This document shows, piece by piece, positions 15,524 through 23,625 of a DNA stretch of 28,765 nt; the first letter of the stretch is position 1, and each line of letters starts with the position of its first letter. The stretch lies in assembly GCA_041608775.1 (NCBI GenBank), contig JBFISC010000011.1, positions 1-28,765 on the forward strand. The letters run 5' to 3'. This DNA comes from UBA7803 sp041608775. GTDB lineage: Bacteria; Pseudomonadota; Gammaproteobacteria; Pseudomonadales; Azotimanducaceae. The notes under the pieces were generated by a model. That model saw only the letters and a program-made list of their open reading frames with translations. It made no database searches and was not told the DNA's origin. The position numbers and the translations under genes were made by a program.

Positions 15524-18213
15524 GGTACCGGATCCGCCAGGCTTTTCGTGACCACCTCGAAGAGATCGCGCGACAGCGCCGATTCCCCGGCGATCCGCTC
15601 GAGCGCGCCGCGCATCAGCCTGCCGCGGGCCGGATCGAACCGGCGCCAGCGGGTCAACGGCATCGCTAGGCTCGCCGCCATGGATGGATTGCGCCGGTCC
15701 ACGTCCAGCACCGCGTCCGCCAGGAACCCGTAGCCGGAGCCGTCGCGGGCGTGAAAGCGGCGGTGGTTCTGGCGCGAGAACGCCCCGTACACCGAGCGCA
15801 GCTTGTTGGGGTTACGGGAATCGAACGCGGGATGGCGAGTCAGTGCCCGCACGGCGGCCGCATCGTTGCACGCGCTGGCCGCCTGAATTCCGAACCAGAC
15901 GTTGACCACCAGCGCCTGATGCTGCCAGCGCTGGTAGAAGTCCCCGAGGACCTGAGCGCGGAAGCCCTCGTCGAGGTCCGGGTGACGGCTGATCTGAGTC
16001 AGGGCCGCCTGCCGGTCCGTCAGGTTGTCGGCGGCGCGGTAGTGGCCATCCAGCAGTCGCTGCGCCTCGGCGCCGGAGGCGGCGCACGCGAGGTACCCCA
16101 GCGCGACGTGTTTCAAGCTGCGCCGGGCCATGGCCGGAGCCGCGGGATCGAACCCGGCGGCGGGCCGATTGGCCTCGTAGACCCGCAGCCAGGCGGCCGC
16201 ATGTCTGCTCGCCAGCGTGAGACGAAGCGCGTCCAGCGCGTCGCAGAGCCGGTCAACGTCCACGTCCTCGAACTGCTGCAGCAGGTAGTTCTCGTCAGGC
16301 AGGGTCAACATGGTCGCCAGCATGAACCGCTGCTCAGGGGCCTCGTCCAGCGCCTCGGCCTGCTCCAGCAGCGTTCCGAACAGCGCCAGCAGGTCCTCAG
16401 CAGGCGCGCCGCCACCCTGGATCAGCCGGTCGACTTCCGCCACCAGCAGCGTCTGCAGCGCGTCCCAGCGGGCGAATCCGTCGCTGTCATGGGTCGCCAG
16501 GAAGGCCAGATCCTCCTTCGACCTGGGGTAGCGCACATGCACCGGCGCGGAGAAACCCCGCAGGAAGCTCACCCTGGGCCTGCGCCGGTGCCCCGGCAGG
16601 CGTACCGTGACCCGGGGTGAGCGCAGATGCAGCAGCAGCGCGTCGGCAGTGGCGCCGGAACCGGACCGGCGTTCGATCACGTCGCTGCATTCCACCGCCA
16701 GTTCGGGACCAGTGATCTCCCTGCCGTCGGCGTCGAGGACCCCGAACAGCACCGGGATGTGCATGGGCTGTTTCTCCGTCTGCCCCGGCGTCGGCGGGCA
16801 GCGTTGGCTGACGGCGAGGGTCAGGCAGCCGTCCTCGAAGGATTCCTCGACGCTCAGCACCGGCGTACCGGCCTGCTCGTACCAGCGGCGGAACTGGGCC
16901 AGGTCGATGCCACCGGCATCGGCCATCGCCGCAAGAAAGTCGTCGGTAGTGGCCGCGCTGCCGTCATGACGATCGAAGTAGAGGTCCGACCCGGCGCGGA
17001 AGCGTTCCGGCCCCAGCAGGGTGTGGAGCATCCGCACCACCTCGGCCCCCTTCTCGTAGACCGTGGGCGTATAAAAGTTGGATATCTCGATGTAGGAATC
17101 CGGCCGCACCGGGTGAGCCAGCGGGCTGGCGTCCTCGGCGAACTGCACCGACCGCAGCGTCACCACGTCCTCGATGCGTTTCACGCTGCGCGAGTTCATG
17201 TCCGAGCTGAACTCGGCATCCCGGAACACGGTGAAACCTTCCTTCAGGCTCAGCTGAAACCAGTCGCGGCAGGTCACCCGGTTGCCGGACCAGTTGTGGA
17301 AGTACTCGTGGGCCACGATGGCTTCCACCCGCTGGTAGGAGGCGTCCGTGGCGGTGTCCGGAGACGCCAGCACACAGGACGTGTTGAACACGTTCAGGCC
17401 CTTGTTTTCCATCGCGCCCATGTTGAAGTCTTCCACCGCGACGATCATGAAGATGTCCAGGTCGTACTCACGGCCGAATACCTCCTCGTCCCAGCGCATG
17501 GCGCGCTTGAGCACGTCCATGGCATAGCCGCACTGGTCGATGTTGTGCGGCTCGGAGTAGATCCGCAGGGTCACCGGGCGCCCGGAACCGGTCTCGAAGG
17601 TATCCTCGAGCAGCGCGAGACGCCCGGCCACCAGCGCGAACAGATAGCTCGGCTTCGGAAACGGATCTTCCCAGGTGACCTCGCGGCGGCCGTTGCTGCG
17701 GATGCGGTCCGCCACCAGGTTGCCGTTGGACAGCAGCTCCGGATAGCGCGCGGCGTCCGCCAAGATGGTCGTGGTGTAGGTCGCCAGCACGTCGGGACGA
17801 TCCTGGTAGTAGGTGATCCGCCGGAAGCCTTCCGCCTCGCACTGGGTGCAGTACATGCCGCCGGACTTGTAGAGGCCCTCCAGAGCCGTGTTCTGCTCCG
17901 GGTGTATCCGTGTGCTGATCTCTACCGTGGCCCGCTCCGGCAGGTCGAACAGAGTCAGCGACTCGTCGTCCGTGCGGTACTGATTGCCGCCGAGCTCGGT
18001 ACCGTCGACGGCCACGCGCAGCAGCTCCAGATCGCGGCCGGCAAGAACCAGCGGGGTGTCCGGCGGGGTGCCCGCCGCCCGCTCCACGGTCAGCGTGCTG
18101 TGCACGTCGGTGCTGCCTTCATCAATCTCAAAAGTTAACTTCGTTTCGACTGTTTTGTATTCAGGTGGTTGATAATCTTTGAGATACGTCGTCTGAGGGT
18201 TCGCATCCTTCAC
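15514..18213 (-). CDS. pepN: Aminopeptidase N (M1 family)
   Basis: An 899-residue zinc aminopeptidase, close to E. coli PepN (870), that removes N-terminal residues from peptides in the cytoplasm. The M1 exopeptidase motif is GAMENKGLNVFN, and the zinc site is HEYFHNW (His302, Glu303, His306) with Glu325 in LKEGFTVFRD. These positions are each about five residues beyond their E. coli counterparts, so the GTG start at 18213 is well supported. The C-terminal half is the long helical domain with LRGFSAPV and FSRQNHRRFHARDGSGYGFLAD. The gene follows the DUF2797 gene with a GTGA overlap. The first 30 or so codons are AT-rich, unlike everything around them. Confidence 0.97.
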   Translation of the reverse strand: MKDANPQTTYLKDYQPPEYKTVETKLTFEIDEGSTDVHSTLTVERAAGTPPDTPLVLAGRDLELLRVAVDGTELGGNQYRTDDESLTLFDLPERATVEISTRIHPEQNTALEGLYKSGGMYCTQCEAEGFRRITYYQDRPDVLATYTTTILADAARYPELLSNGNLVADRIRSNGRREVTWEDPFPKPSYLFALVAGRLALLEDTFETGSGRPVTLRIYSEPHNIDQCGYAMDVLKRAMRWDEEVFGREYDLDIFMIVAVEDFNMGAMENKGLNVFNTSCVLASPDTATDASYQRVEAIVAHEYFHNWSGNRVTCRDWFQLSLKEGFTVFRDAEFSSDMNSRSVKRIEDVVTLRSVQFAEDASPLAHPVRPDSYIEISNFYTPTVYEKGAEVVRMLHTLLGPERFRAGSDLYFDRHDGSAATTDDFLAAMADAGGIDLAQFRRWYEQAGTPVLSVEESFEDGCLTLAVSQRCPPTPGQTEKQPMHIPVLFGVLDADGREITGPELAVECSDVIERRSGSGATADALLLHLRSPRVTVRLPGHRRRPRVSFLRGFSAPVHVRYPRSKEDLAFLATHDSDGFARWDALQTLLVAEVDRLIQGGGAPAEDLLALFGTLLEQAEALDEAPEQRFMLATMLTLPDENYLLQQFEDVDVDRLCDALDALRLTLASRHAAAWLRVYEANRPAAGFDPAAPAMARRSLKHVALGYLACAASGAEAQRLLDGHYRAADNLTDRQAALTQISRHPDLDEGFRAQVLGDFYQRWQHQALVVNVWFGIQAASACNDAAAVRALTRHPAFDSRNPNKLRSVYGAFSRQNHRRFHARDGSGYGFLADAVLDVDRRNPSMAASLAMPLTRWRRFDPARGRLMRGALERIAGESALSRDLFEVVTKSLADPVPQS

Positions 18214-19124
18214 GGAAAAAGCTCCAGTTGGGAATCGTCCTGCGAATCATCCGCCTGCCCCATGGGCGGCTCGACCGTAAGGCCGTCGGCGGGGACCGCT
18301 GCGGCGCTGACCTGAAACGAGCGATGCCAGCGTACGTTGAAAACCCCGTGCTCGAACAGCAGGTATTGGCCCTTGACCCCGAGCAGGCGCCCGGCGATCC
18401 GCCGGTGGCGGTCCAGGCGCAGGCGCGCGAGCGCCCGGGGATAGGCGAGCACCGGATAAGCAAGCGTCACCGACGCCCCGCTGCTCCGCCAGGTCACACC
18501 GTCGGGCAGGGTTCCCAAACGCTCCCGCAACCCGCCCCGCAGCGCGCCCAGGTCAACGCTCGGCGCGGGACCGCGCAGCAGCGCGCGCCAGTCGGTACGA
18601 TCGCTGACGTAGCGGGTCAACGCCGCCTCGAGCACCCCGGCCAGATGCCGCGTCGGCGCGTCCGCGATCACCAGGCCCTGAGAGGCACCCTGGTCCAGCC
18701 AGCGGACGATCTCGCCGCCGGCGCTGGTGATCCCGACCTTCGGACCACTCGAGTTGGCGAGGTAAACCCGGTGGGGCTGCATGCAGAATGCCTCGCCCCA
18801 GGCGGGCTCCCGGCAGGTGCCCTGATGGTAGTGGCAGCGCACCGGGCTCACCACGCACAGATCGCACCGCGCCAGGCTGCTGAAGCAGGCGTAGCAGTAG
18901 CCGCCGCCGTAGCTCTTCGGCGTGCCTGCACCGCAGGCGGCGCAGACGATCGCACCGCGGTACTCGATGACCAGGCCCGCGCCGAGCAGCGCGTTCAGAT
19001 CCATGCCGTCCGAGCCGTCGCGCACGACCAGACGATAGGCGGCCGGATCTCCGGAAGGAGATCCGCTAGGAGATCCGGCCGTTTCCGCGCTGGCGGCGAG
19101 CTTCTCCAGCACGCCCTCAAGCAT
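18210..19124 (-). CDS. DUF2797 Cys-rich, probably zinc-binding protein
   Basis: A 304-residue protein from ATG 19124; readings starting further upstream only overlap the rhomboid gene. The middle holds a dense Cys cluster: CAAC (61-64), CYAC (77-80), CDLC (87-90), then Cys97, Cys104 and Cys114, resembling paired zinc knuckles. After it comes HRVYLANSSGPKVGITSAG with RWLDQGA, a segment that looks like the YxL...KVGxT core of GIY-YIG-like folds. This combination is the hallmark of DUF2797. The role is unknown; nucleic-acid binding is a guess from the zinc knuckles. Residues 17-27 (GSPSGSPSGDP) are a small repeat encoded by an inverted repeat at 19041-19080. It overlaps the rhomboid gene by eight bases and pepN by four. 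Confidence 0.82.
   Translation of the reverse strand: MLEGVLEKLAASAETAGSPSGSPSGDPAAYRLVVRDGSDGMDLNALLGAGLVIEYRGAIVCAACGAGTPKSYGGGYCYACFSSLARCDLCVVSPVRCHYHQGTCREPAWGEAFCMQPHRVYLANSSGPKVGITSAGGEIVRWLDQGASQGLVIADAPTRHLAGVLEAALTRYVSDRTDWRALLRGPAPSVDLGALRGGLRERLGTLPDGVTWRSSGASVTLAYPVLAYPRALARLRLDRHRRIAGRLLGVKGQYLLFEHGVFNVRWHRSFQVSAAAVPADGLTVEPPMGQADDSQDDSQLELFP
19041..19080. repeat. Nested perfect inverted repeat inside the DUF2797 gene
   Basis: GGCCGGATCTCC at 19041-19052 is the exact reverse complement of GGAGATCCGGCC at 19069-19080, a 12-bp stem with a 16-base loop. The loop contains another GGAGATCC (19057-19064) that can pair instead with GGATCTCC at 19045-19052 through a four-base loop, so two exclusive hairpins are possible. 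It is in frame and encodes GSPSGSPSGDP. Confidence 0.85.
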
Positions 19125-19962
19125 GGGCCGGCGCCCGCCAGACCGCCGCCAGTAACCCCCCGACGATGAGGCCGCTCCAGTGGGCCGCGTTGGCGACGTA
19201 GAGCCCGAATGCCTCGGTGACCCCGGTGCTGAAAAGCACCAGGAACACCAGCAGGCCGCCGGACAACCCCGGCGGCAGGCGCCAGGCAGCGGCGACGGGA
19301 AAGCGGCGGCCGAGCACCAGAATGAAGCCCAGCATGCCGTAGGCGACGCCGGACAGACCGCCGAACAGCGGGCCGCCACCGAACGCGTACTGGCACAGGT
19401 TGCTCACCCCGGACAACGTCAGCACCACCAGCCACAGCCCGGCTGCCCCCAGAGGGCCCTCGATCCGCCGCCCGAGCTCGATGGTGACCGCGCAGTTGAA
19501 GGCGAGGTGCAGTACCGAGAAATGCAGCAGCATGGGGGTGAACCAGCGCCACACCTGGACCCCGGAGAGCAGTTCCCACAGGCTCGGCAGGCCCAGCGCC
19601 GCCTCCCGCGGATCGACGATGGTGAGCGCCGCCGCCAGTTCCGTCAGCGTGCCGGAAGCCACCGGATAGCTGAACGGGAACACCACGGCGGTCAGGCCGA
19701 TCAGCAGGCTCAGCCCCCGGTAACGCAGCAGGGCTCGCGGCCAGCGTGCGGATCGGCGCGGCCGCGCCGCCGCCTCCAGGGTGAGACGGCCGCTGCGCCA
19801 GGCCTGATATGCCTCCCGCACCGCCTCTCCCTGACCGGGATCTGCAAGCTCGAGCACCTGGGCGCCGCGCTCCTCGAAAATCCGGTGCTGGACCCGGCGC
19901 TGCCACAGATAGCTGGAAAACAGCGACAGGTCCTCGTCCAGAGAGGTCTCGATCACGCGCAT
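19117..19962 (-). CDS. Rhomboid-family intramembrane serine protease (GlpG-like)
   Basis: A 281-residue protein from ATG 19962. Residues 1-75 form a cytoplasmic N-terminal domain (ETSLDEDLSLFSSYLWQRR) like that of GlpG. The membrane core follows with WRWFTPMLLHFSVLHLAFN (His147, His152, Asn156), the catalytic GLSGVAYGMLG (Ser204) and the catalytic His261 in ANAAHWSGLIVG. The Ser-His dyad is intact, so it should cleave membrane segments of type I or multi-spanning substrates; none can be named. Its last eight bases overlap the DUF2797 start, making a rhomboid, DUF2797, pepN transcript likely. It starts 58 bases from the divergent XdhC gene. Confidence 0.92.
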   Translation of the reverse strand: MRVIETSLDEDLSLFSSYLWQRRVQHRIFEERGAQVLELADPGQGEAVREAYQAWRSGRLTLEAAARPRRSARWPRALLRYRGLSLLIGLTAVVFPFSYPVASGTLTELAAALTIVDPREAALGLPSLWELLSGVQVWRWFTPMLLHFSVLHLAFNCAVTIELGRRIEGPLGAAGLWLVVLTLSGVSNLCQYAFGGGPLFGGLSGVAYGMLGFILVLGRRFPVAAAWRLPPGLSGGLLVFLVLFSTGVTEAFGLYVANAAHWSGLIVGGLLAAVWRAPAHA

Positions 19963-20020
19963 GAAGGGAGCCGGGAGTGGTAGTAAACTGGGCTGGCACT
20001 TTCACCACAATATCGAGGAT

Positions 20021-21022
20021 ATGCAAGCCGTAGACGACGAGGTGCTGGGCCAGGTTTGTCGCTGGCTGGAAGCGCGGGAGCCATGCTGGCTCGCCACCGT
20101 GCTGGAAACCTGGGGCTCATCGCCGCGCCCCGTCGGTTCCCTGTTCGCCTGCAACGGCGACGGCCGCATCGTCGGCTCGTTGTCCGGCGGCTGCGTCGAG
20201 GATGACCTGCTCGAGAAGCTCACCACCGGCAAGCTCGCGAGGGAGCGTCCGCAGTTCTTTCAGTACGGCATCTCGGCGGAGGAAGTGGAAAAGTTCGGCT
20301 TGCCCTGCGGCGGCTCGCTGCATATCGCCATCGAGCCCCTGGCGGCGGATCCGGCAACGCGCAAGCACTTCCGGGCGCTGCAACAGCGGCTCGGCGAGCG
20401 CGGTTGGAGCGAACGCCGGGTCAACCTCGATGACGGCTCCCGTACGCTGGCGGATGCCGACGCATTCCGGCCCCTCGTCTGGGACGCTGCGACCCGCACC
20501 CTGACCCACACCATCGGGCCCCGCTACCAGCTGTTCATCATCGGCGCCGGCATGGTGTCGAAGTACCTCGCGGAGCTGGCGCTGCAGCTCGACTACCAGG
20601 TCACGGTATGCGACCCGCGCCAGCACCTGCTCGACGACTTCGGCGTCGCCGGCGTCAGGCTCGTTGCGGACATGCCGGACGACGCGGTGCGCGAGCACGC
20701 CAGCGATCCATCGTCGGCCATCGTCGCGCTCACCCATGATCCCCGCATCGATGACATGGGGCTGATGGAGGCCCTGGCGTCACCGGCCTTCTACGTCGGC
20801 GCCATGGGCTCGAAGCGCACGTCGGCAAGCCGCCGGCGGCGGCTGCAGGAGCTGGACGTGGACGATGCGGCGCTGGCGCGGCTGCATGCGCCGATCGGGC
20901 TGCCGATCGGCTCGAAGACCCCGCCCGAGATCGCCATCGCCATCATGGCCGAGATCATATCCGTGCGCAGCGCCACCGCCGGCGTCACGCGCGAACGTCC
21001 GACCACGGCAGTCGCCGGCTGA
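20021..21022 (+). CDS. xdhC: XdhC/CoxI-family molybdenum-cofactor insertion protein
   Basis: A 333-residue protein from ATG 20021. GAGG at 20015-20018 is a close ribosome site; a longer reading from 19961 would overlap the divergent rhomboid start. The N-terminal XdhC_CoxI domain has VLETWGSSPRPVGSLF (28-42) and GSLSGGCVEDDL. The C-terminal Rossmann domain opens LFIIGAGMVSKYLAEL near residue 171 and contains VCDPR, ALTHDPRIDDMGLMEAL, YVGAMGSKRTSASRR and PIGLPIGSKTPPEIAIAIMAEI, the full XdhC signature. Such proteins bind sulfurated molybdenum cofactor and hand it to xanthine-dehydrogenase-type enzymes. No molybdoenzyme subunit is encoded in this window. The stop overlaps the CTG that probably begins the next gene (CTGA). 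Confidence 0.92.
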   Translation: MQAVDDEVLGQVCRWLEAREPCWLATVLETWGSSPRPVGSLFACNGDGRIVGSLSGGCVEDDLLEKLTTGKLARERPQFFQYGISAEEVEKFGLPCGGSLHIAIEPLAADPATRKHFRALQQRLGERGWSERRVNLDDGSRTLADADAFRPLVWDAATRTLTHTIGPRYQLFIIGAGMVSKYLAELALQLDYQVTVCDPRQHLLDDFGVAGVRLVADMPDDAVREHASDPSSAIVALTHDPRIDDMGLMEALASPAFYVGAMGSKRTSASRRRRLQELDVDDAALARLHAPIGLPIGSKTPPEIAIAIMAEIISVRSATAGVTRERPTTAVAG

Positions 21023-21645
21023 ACCCCGCGAGCCCAGACCTCTCCGCAGGCGGCGCCGTCGTCCTCGCGGCCGGTGCCGCCCGGCGTTTCGGCAGTGACA
21101 AACGCCGCCACGTCCTCGAGGAAGGCACCCCACTGCTGTTCGCCAGCCTCAACGGCTACAGCGCTGTGTTTCCCGAGCTCCTGCTGGTGCTCCGGCCCGA
21201 CGACCGTGAGCTGGCGCGGGAGGTGGAGACGGCGAGCTGGCCCGGGCGGATCCGCAGCGTGTTCTGCGCGGATGCCCATCTCGGCATGGGCCACTCGCTG
21301 GCCTGTGGCGCCCGGGCCGCAGGCGTCGCGCGCTGGACCTGGCTGTTCGTCGCCCTGGGCGACATGGCCTGGGTGCGTGCGGACACGCTGATCCTGCTGC
21401 GGGACGCGCTTCTCGAGGCCCCGCCGCCGGCCATCGTCCAGCCGATCCACGCCGGCGCGCCAGGACATCCGGTGGGGTTCTCCGGCAGCTACCTGTCGGA
21501 GCTGACGGCCCTGACCGGCGACGAAGGCGCGCGGGCCCTGATCCGCCGCGCCGGTCCGGCCCTGCGGCGGATCCCCGTCGATGATCCCGGCGTGCACGAA
21601 GATCTCGACGCGCCCCCCGGGACCGGCGGGCCGGCCGGCGACTGA
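21019..21645 (+). CDS. MocA-type molybdenum-cofactor nucleotidyltransferase, probable CTG start
   Basis: A 208-residue MobA-like NTP transferase if begun at CTG 21019. The nucleotide-binding loop VVLAAGAARRFGSDKR (about 14-29) is encoded at 21058-21105. Further on are HLGMGHSLACGARA, VALGDMAWV (metal-binding Asp), GHPVGFSGSYLSELTALTGDEGARAL and a VHEDLDAP ending, as in MocA, which attaches CMP to molybdopterin for the enzymes served by XdhC. The frame is open from 20755 but holds no ATG, GTG or TTG before GTG 21166, which would delete the binding loop. CTG 21019 overlaps the xdhC stop as CTGA, copying the NTGA overlaps used elsewhere in the window. A frameshift fusion with xdhC or a sequence error is the alternative. 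Confidence 0.8.
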   Translation: MNPASPDLSAGGAVVLAAGAARRFGSDKRRHVLEEGTPLLFASLNGYSAVFPELLLVLRPDDRELAREVETASWPGRIRSVFCADAHLGMGHSLACGARAAGVARWTWLFVALGDMAWVRADTLILLRDALLEAPPPAIVQPIHAGAPGHPVGFSGSYLSELTALTGDEGARALIRRAGPALRRIPVDDPGVHEDLDAPPGTGGPAGD

Positions 21646-21688
21646 TCGCCGCTAGCTCCGGAAAGGCCAGTGCTCGAGTTGCCGGCGA

Positions 21689-22597
21689 CTATCTTGCCGA
21701 GCCGTCGGCGCGCGGAACGCCTCCGAGCCGACTCGCCCAGTCCAGCTTGCTGCGACAGGACTCGTAGAAGTTGTGATCCATGGGATAGATCAGCCGCAGC
21801 GCCGTCTGGTACTTGCGGATGCGCACCTCGTCTCCGGCATAGAGGGGAAAGTCGACCTGGGAGTCGCAGCTGACCGTGCCGTCCGCGGTGCCGGTTTCGC
21901 CCATGAGGATGCTGATCTCGGACTGACCCCGGACCACCAGCGGCCGCGACGTCAGGGTGTGAGGAAACATGGGCACGATGACGATGGCGTCCAGCGAAGG
22001 GTGCATGATCGGGCCGCCGGCAGACAGCGAGTACGCCGTGGACCCGGTGGGCGATGCGACGATCAAGCCGTCCGAGCGCTGGTCGTAGACGAACTGACCG
22101 TCCACCGAGAGCGAGAATTCCATCATCCTGGTCATGGTTCCGAGATGCACCACGACGTCGTTGAGGGCCGGCGAGCGGCCCGCCTCGCGGCCTTCATGGA
22201 TCACCCGGGCGTCGAGCAGAAAGTGGTCTTCGGTGCTGTAGTTGCCATCGAGCACTGCGGGCAGGCGGGTGTCGATCTGATCCGGCGGGATGTCGGCGAG
22301 AAAACCCAGGCCACCGCGGTTGACACCCAGCACAGGCACGGCGAAGTGCGCCAGGTCCCTGGCCACCCCGAGCAGGCTTCCGTCCCCACCCACCACCACC
22401 AGCAGATCGCAGCGCTGGCCGAGCTCGAGCCGTTTCGCCTGCTCGCCGCGAAACCCCGGCAGCGTTGCCGCGGTGACGTCTTCCACCACCACCCTGCGGC
22501 GATGACGCTGCAGGCACTCGTGGACGGCGACCACGCTGTCGAGAATCTCCGGGCTGTCCCGTCGGCTGATAAGGCCGACGGTGGCAAACTGGCTCAT
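21689..22597 (-). CDS. nadK: NAD kinase
   Basis: A 302-residue ATP-NAD kinase that phosphorylates NAD to NADP. It has the diagnostic VVVGGDGSLLGVAR (GGDGS at 70-74, catalytic Asp72), VLGVNRGGLGFLADI, LNDVVVHLG, RMMEFSLSVDGQFVYDQRSDGLIVASPTGSTAYSLSAGGPIMHP as consecutive segments, and FPHTLTSRPLVV. Length and order match E. coli NadK. The start is ATG 22597, with a possible promoter 29-55 bases upstream. It is a single-gene unit, convergent with the MocA gene and divergent from cysE. Nothing is unusual in the protein. Confidence 0.97.
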   Translation of the reverse strand: MSQFATVGLISRRDSPEILDSVVAVHECLQRHRRRVVVEDVTAATLPGFRGEQAKRLELGQRCDLLVVVGGDGSLLGVARDLAHFAVPVLGVNRGGLGFLADIPPDQIDTRLPAVLDGNYSTEDHFLLDARVIHEGREAGRSPALNDVVVHLGTMTRMMEFSLSVDGQFVYDQRSDGLIVASPTGSTAYSLSAGGPIMHPSLDAIVIVPMFPHTLTSRPLVVRGQSEISILMGETGTADGTVSCDSQVDFPLYAGDEVRIRKYQTALRLIYPMDHNFYESCRSKLDWASRLGGVPRADGSAR

Positions 22598-22625
22598 CGC
22601 GCCCCGCTCCCTGGAAAGCTCGCAC

Positions 22626-22652
22626 AGTATACAGACCGTCCCCGGCGAACAA
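22626..22652 (-). promoter_or_regulatory. Possible promoter for nadK
   Basis: On the minus strand TATACT (22631-22626) matches five of six -10 positions and stands out in GC-rich surroundings. The best -35 is TTGTTC (22652-22647), only three of six matches, at a short 15-base spacing. Transcription would begin about 20 bases before the nadK ATG. Moderate to weak support. Confidence 0.35.
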
Positions 22653-22757
22653 TCCTGCTGGTGCGGTCCGGCGCCTCGGACGCTGGACGTTGGCCGTCGA
22701 CGAAACTACCCTGCATGGCCCGCGTCCAAATACAACGCAGCGACTCCGGAGCCCGGG

Positions 22758-23600
22758 ATGAATACCGCCGTCGATCAGCGCTACATGCAGGCGATTGAGC
22801 AGGCACGCCGCGCGAGCGGCAGCGAGGGCAGCTCGGCCCTGTGGACGCTGATGCGCGAGGAAGCCGCGGTAAAGGCCGCGCAGGAGCCGATTCTCGGCAG
22901 CTACTTTCATGCCACCGTGCTGAACCACAAGTCGTTCGGCTCGGCGCTGTCGTTCCGGCTCGCCAGCAAGCTGGACAACCCGATGCTGCCGACCATGCTG
23001 ATCCGCGACGTGATCACCGAGGCCGTGGAAGCCAACCCCGAGATTCTCGGCTCGGCGGCGCTGGACATCGTTGCGGCCTACACCCGCGATCCCGCGTGCG
23101 AAGACCTGTCACAGCCGTTTCTGTTCTACAAGGGCTTCCACGCGCTGCAGGCCTATCGTATCGCTCACTGGCTCTGGCAGCGCGGACGCCGCACCCTGGC
23201 TCAATTCTTTCAGAACCAGATCAGCGTGACCCTGGGCGTCGATATTCATCCCGCCGCCCGAATCGGCTCCGGCATCCTGCTCGACCACGCCACCGGCGTG
23301 GTCGTCGGCGAGACCGCCGTCATTGAGGACGACGTGTCGATGCTGCACGCCGTCACCCTCGGCGGCACCGGCAAGGAGAGCGGTGACCGTCACCCGAAGA
23401 TCCGTCAGGGCGTGCTGCTCGCCGCCGGCTGCAAGGTAATCGGCAACATCGAGGTCGGCGCCGGCGCCAAGGTGGGTGCCGGCAGCGTGGTGCTGGAGAA
23501 CGTGCCCGCCGGCGTCACCGTTGCCGGGGTGCCGGCCCGGGTCGTGGGCCGCGCAGGCAGCAAGATCGCCGCTCACGAGATGGACCAGTCGCTCGGCTGA
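22758..23600 (+). CDS. cysE: Serine O-acetyltransferase
   Basis: A 280-residue enzyme making O-acetylserine from serine and acetyl-CoA, the entry step of cysteine synthesis. It aligns with E. coli CysE throughout: EPILGSYFHATVLNHKSFGSAL, FHALQAYRIAHWLW, the left-handed beta-helix VDIHPAARIGSGILLDHATGV (catalytic His177), VVVGETAVIE, LGGTGKESGDRHPKI and AGVPARVVG. About 15-20 residues precede the usual N-terminus; ATG 22758 has only a weak ribosome site and Met10 (22785) is an alternative. The C-terminal tail beyond the helix is shorter than in E. coli. The 160-base region shared with nadK should carry its promoter. A zinc-ribbon gene follows after 25 bases. Confidence 0.95.
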   Translation: MNTAVDQRYMQAIEQARRASGSEGSSALWTLMREEAAVKAAQEPILGSYFHATVLNHKSFGSALSFRLASKLDNPMLPTMLIRDVITEAVEANPEILGSAALDIVAAYTRDPACEDLSQPFLFYKGFHALQAYRIAHWLWQRGRRTLAQFFQNQISVTLGVDIHPAARIGSGILLDHATGVVVGETAVIEDDVSMLHAVTLGGTGKESGDRHPKIRQGVLLAAGCKVIGNIEVGAGAKVGAGSVVLENVPAGVTVAGVPARVVGRAGSKIAAHEMDQSLG

Positions 23601-23625
23601 GCGCAAACCGCGAGGAGCTCCGTTC

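Noticed and set aside
16627..18138. 503-codon open frame on the plus strand
   Set aside because: Shadow of pepN; the real gene has the zinc motif and full-length similarity.
19994..20008. Sigma-54 promoter upstream of xdhC
   Set aside because: TGGCAC resembles the -24 box, but the bases at the -12 position read AC rather than GC.
21166..21645. GTG 21166 as the start of the MocA gene
   Set aside because: It would remove the whole nucleotide-binding loop encoded at 21058-21105.
21634..21690. Ten-base direct repeat gccggcgact around the MocA and nadK stops
   Set aside because: A GC-rich ten-mer repeated once 47 bases apart is likely by chance here; no insertion or attachment-site features accompany it.
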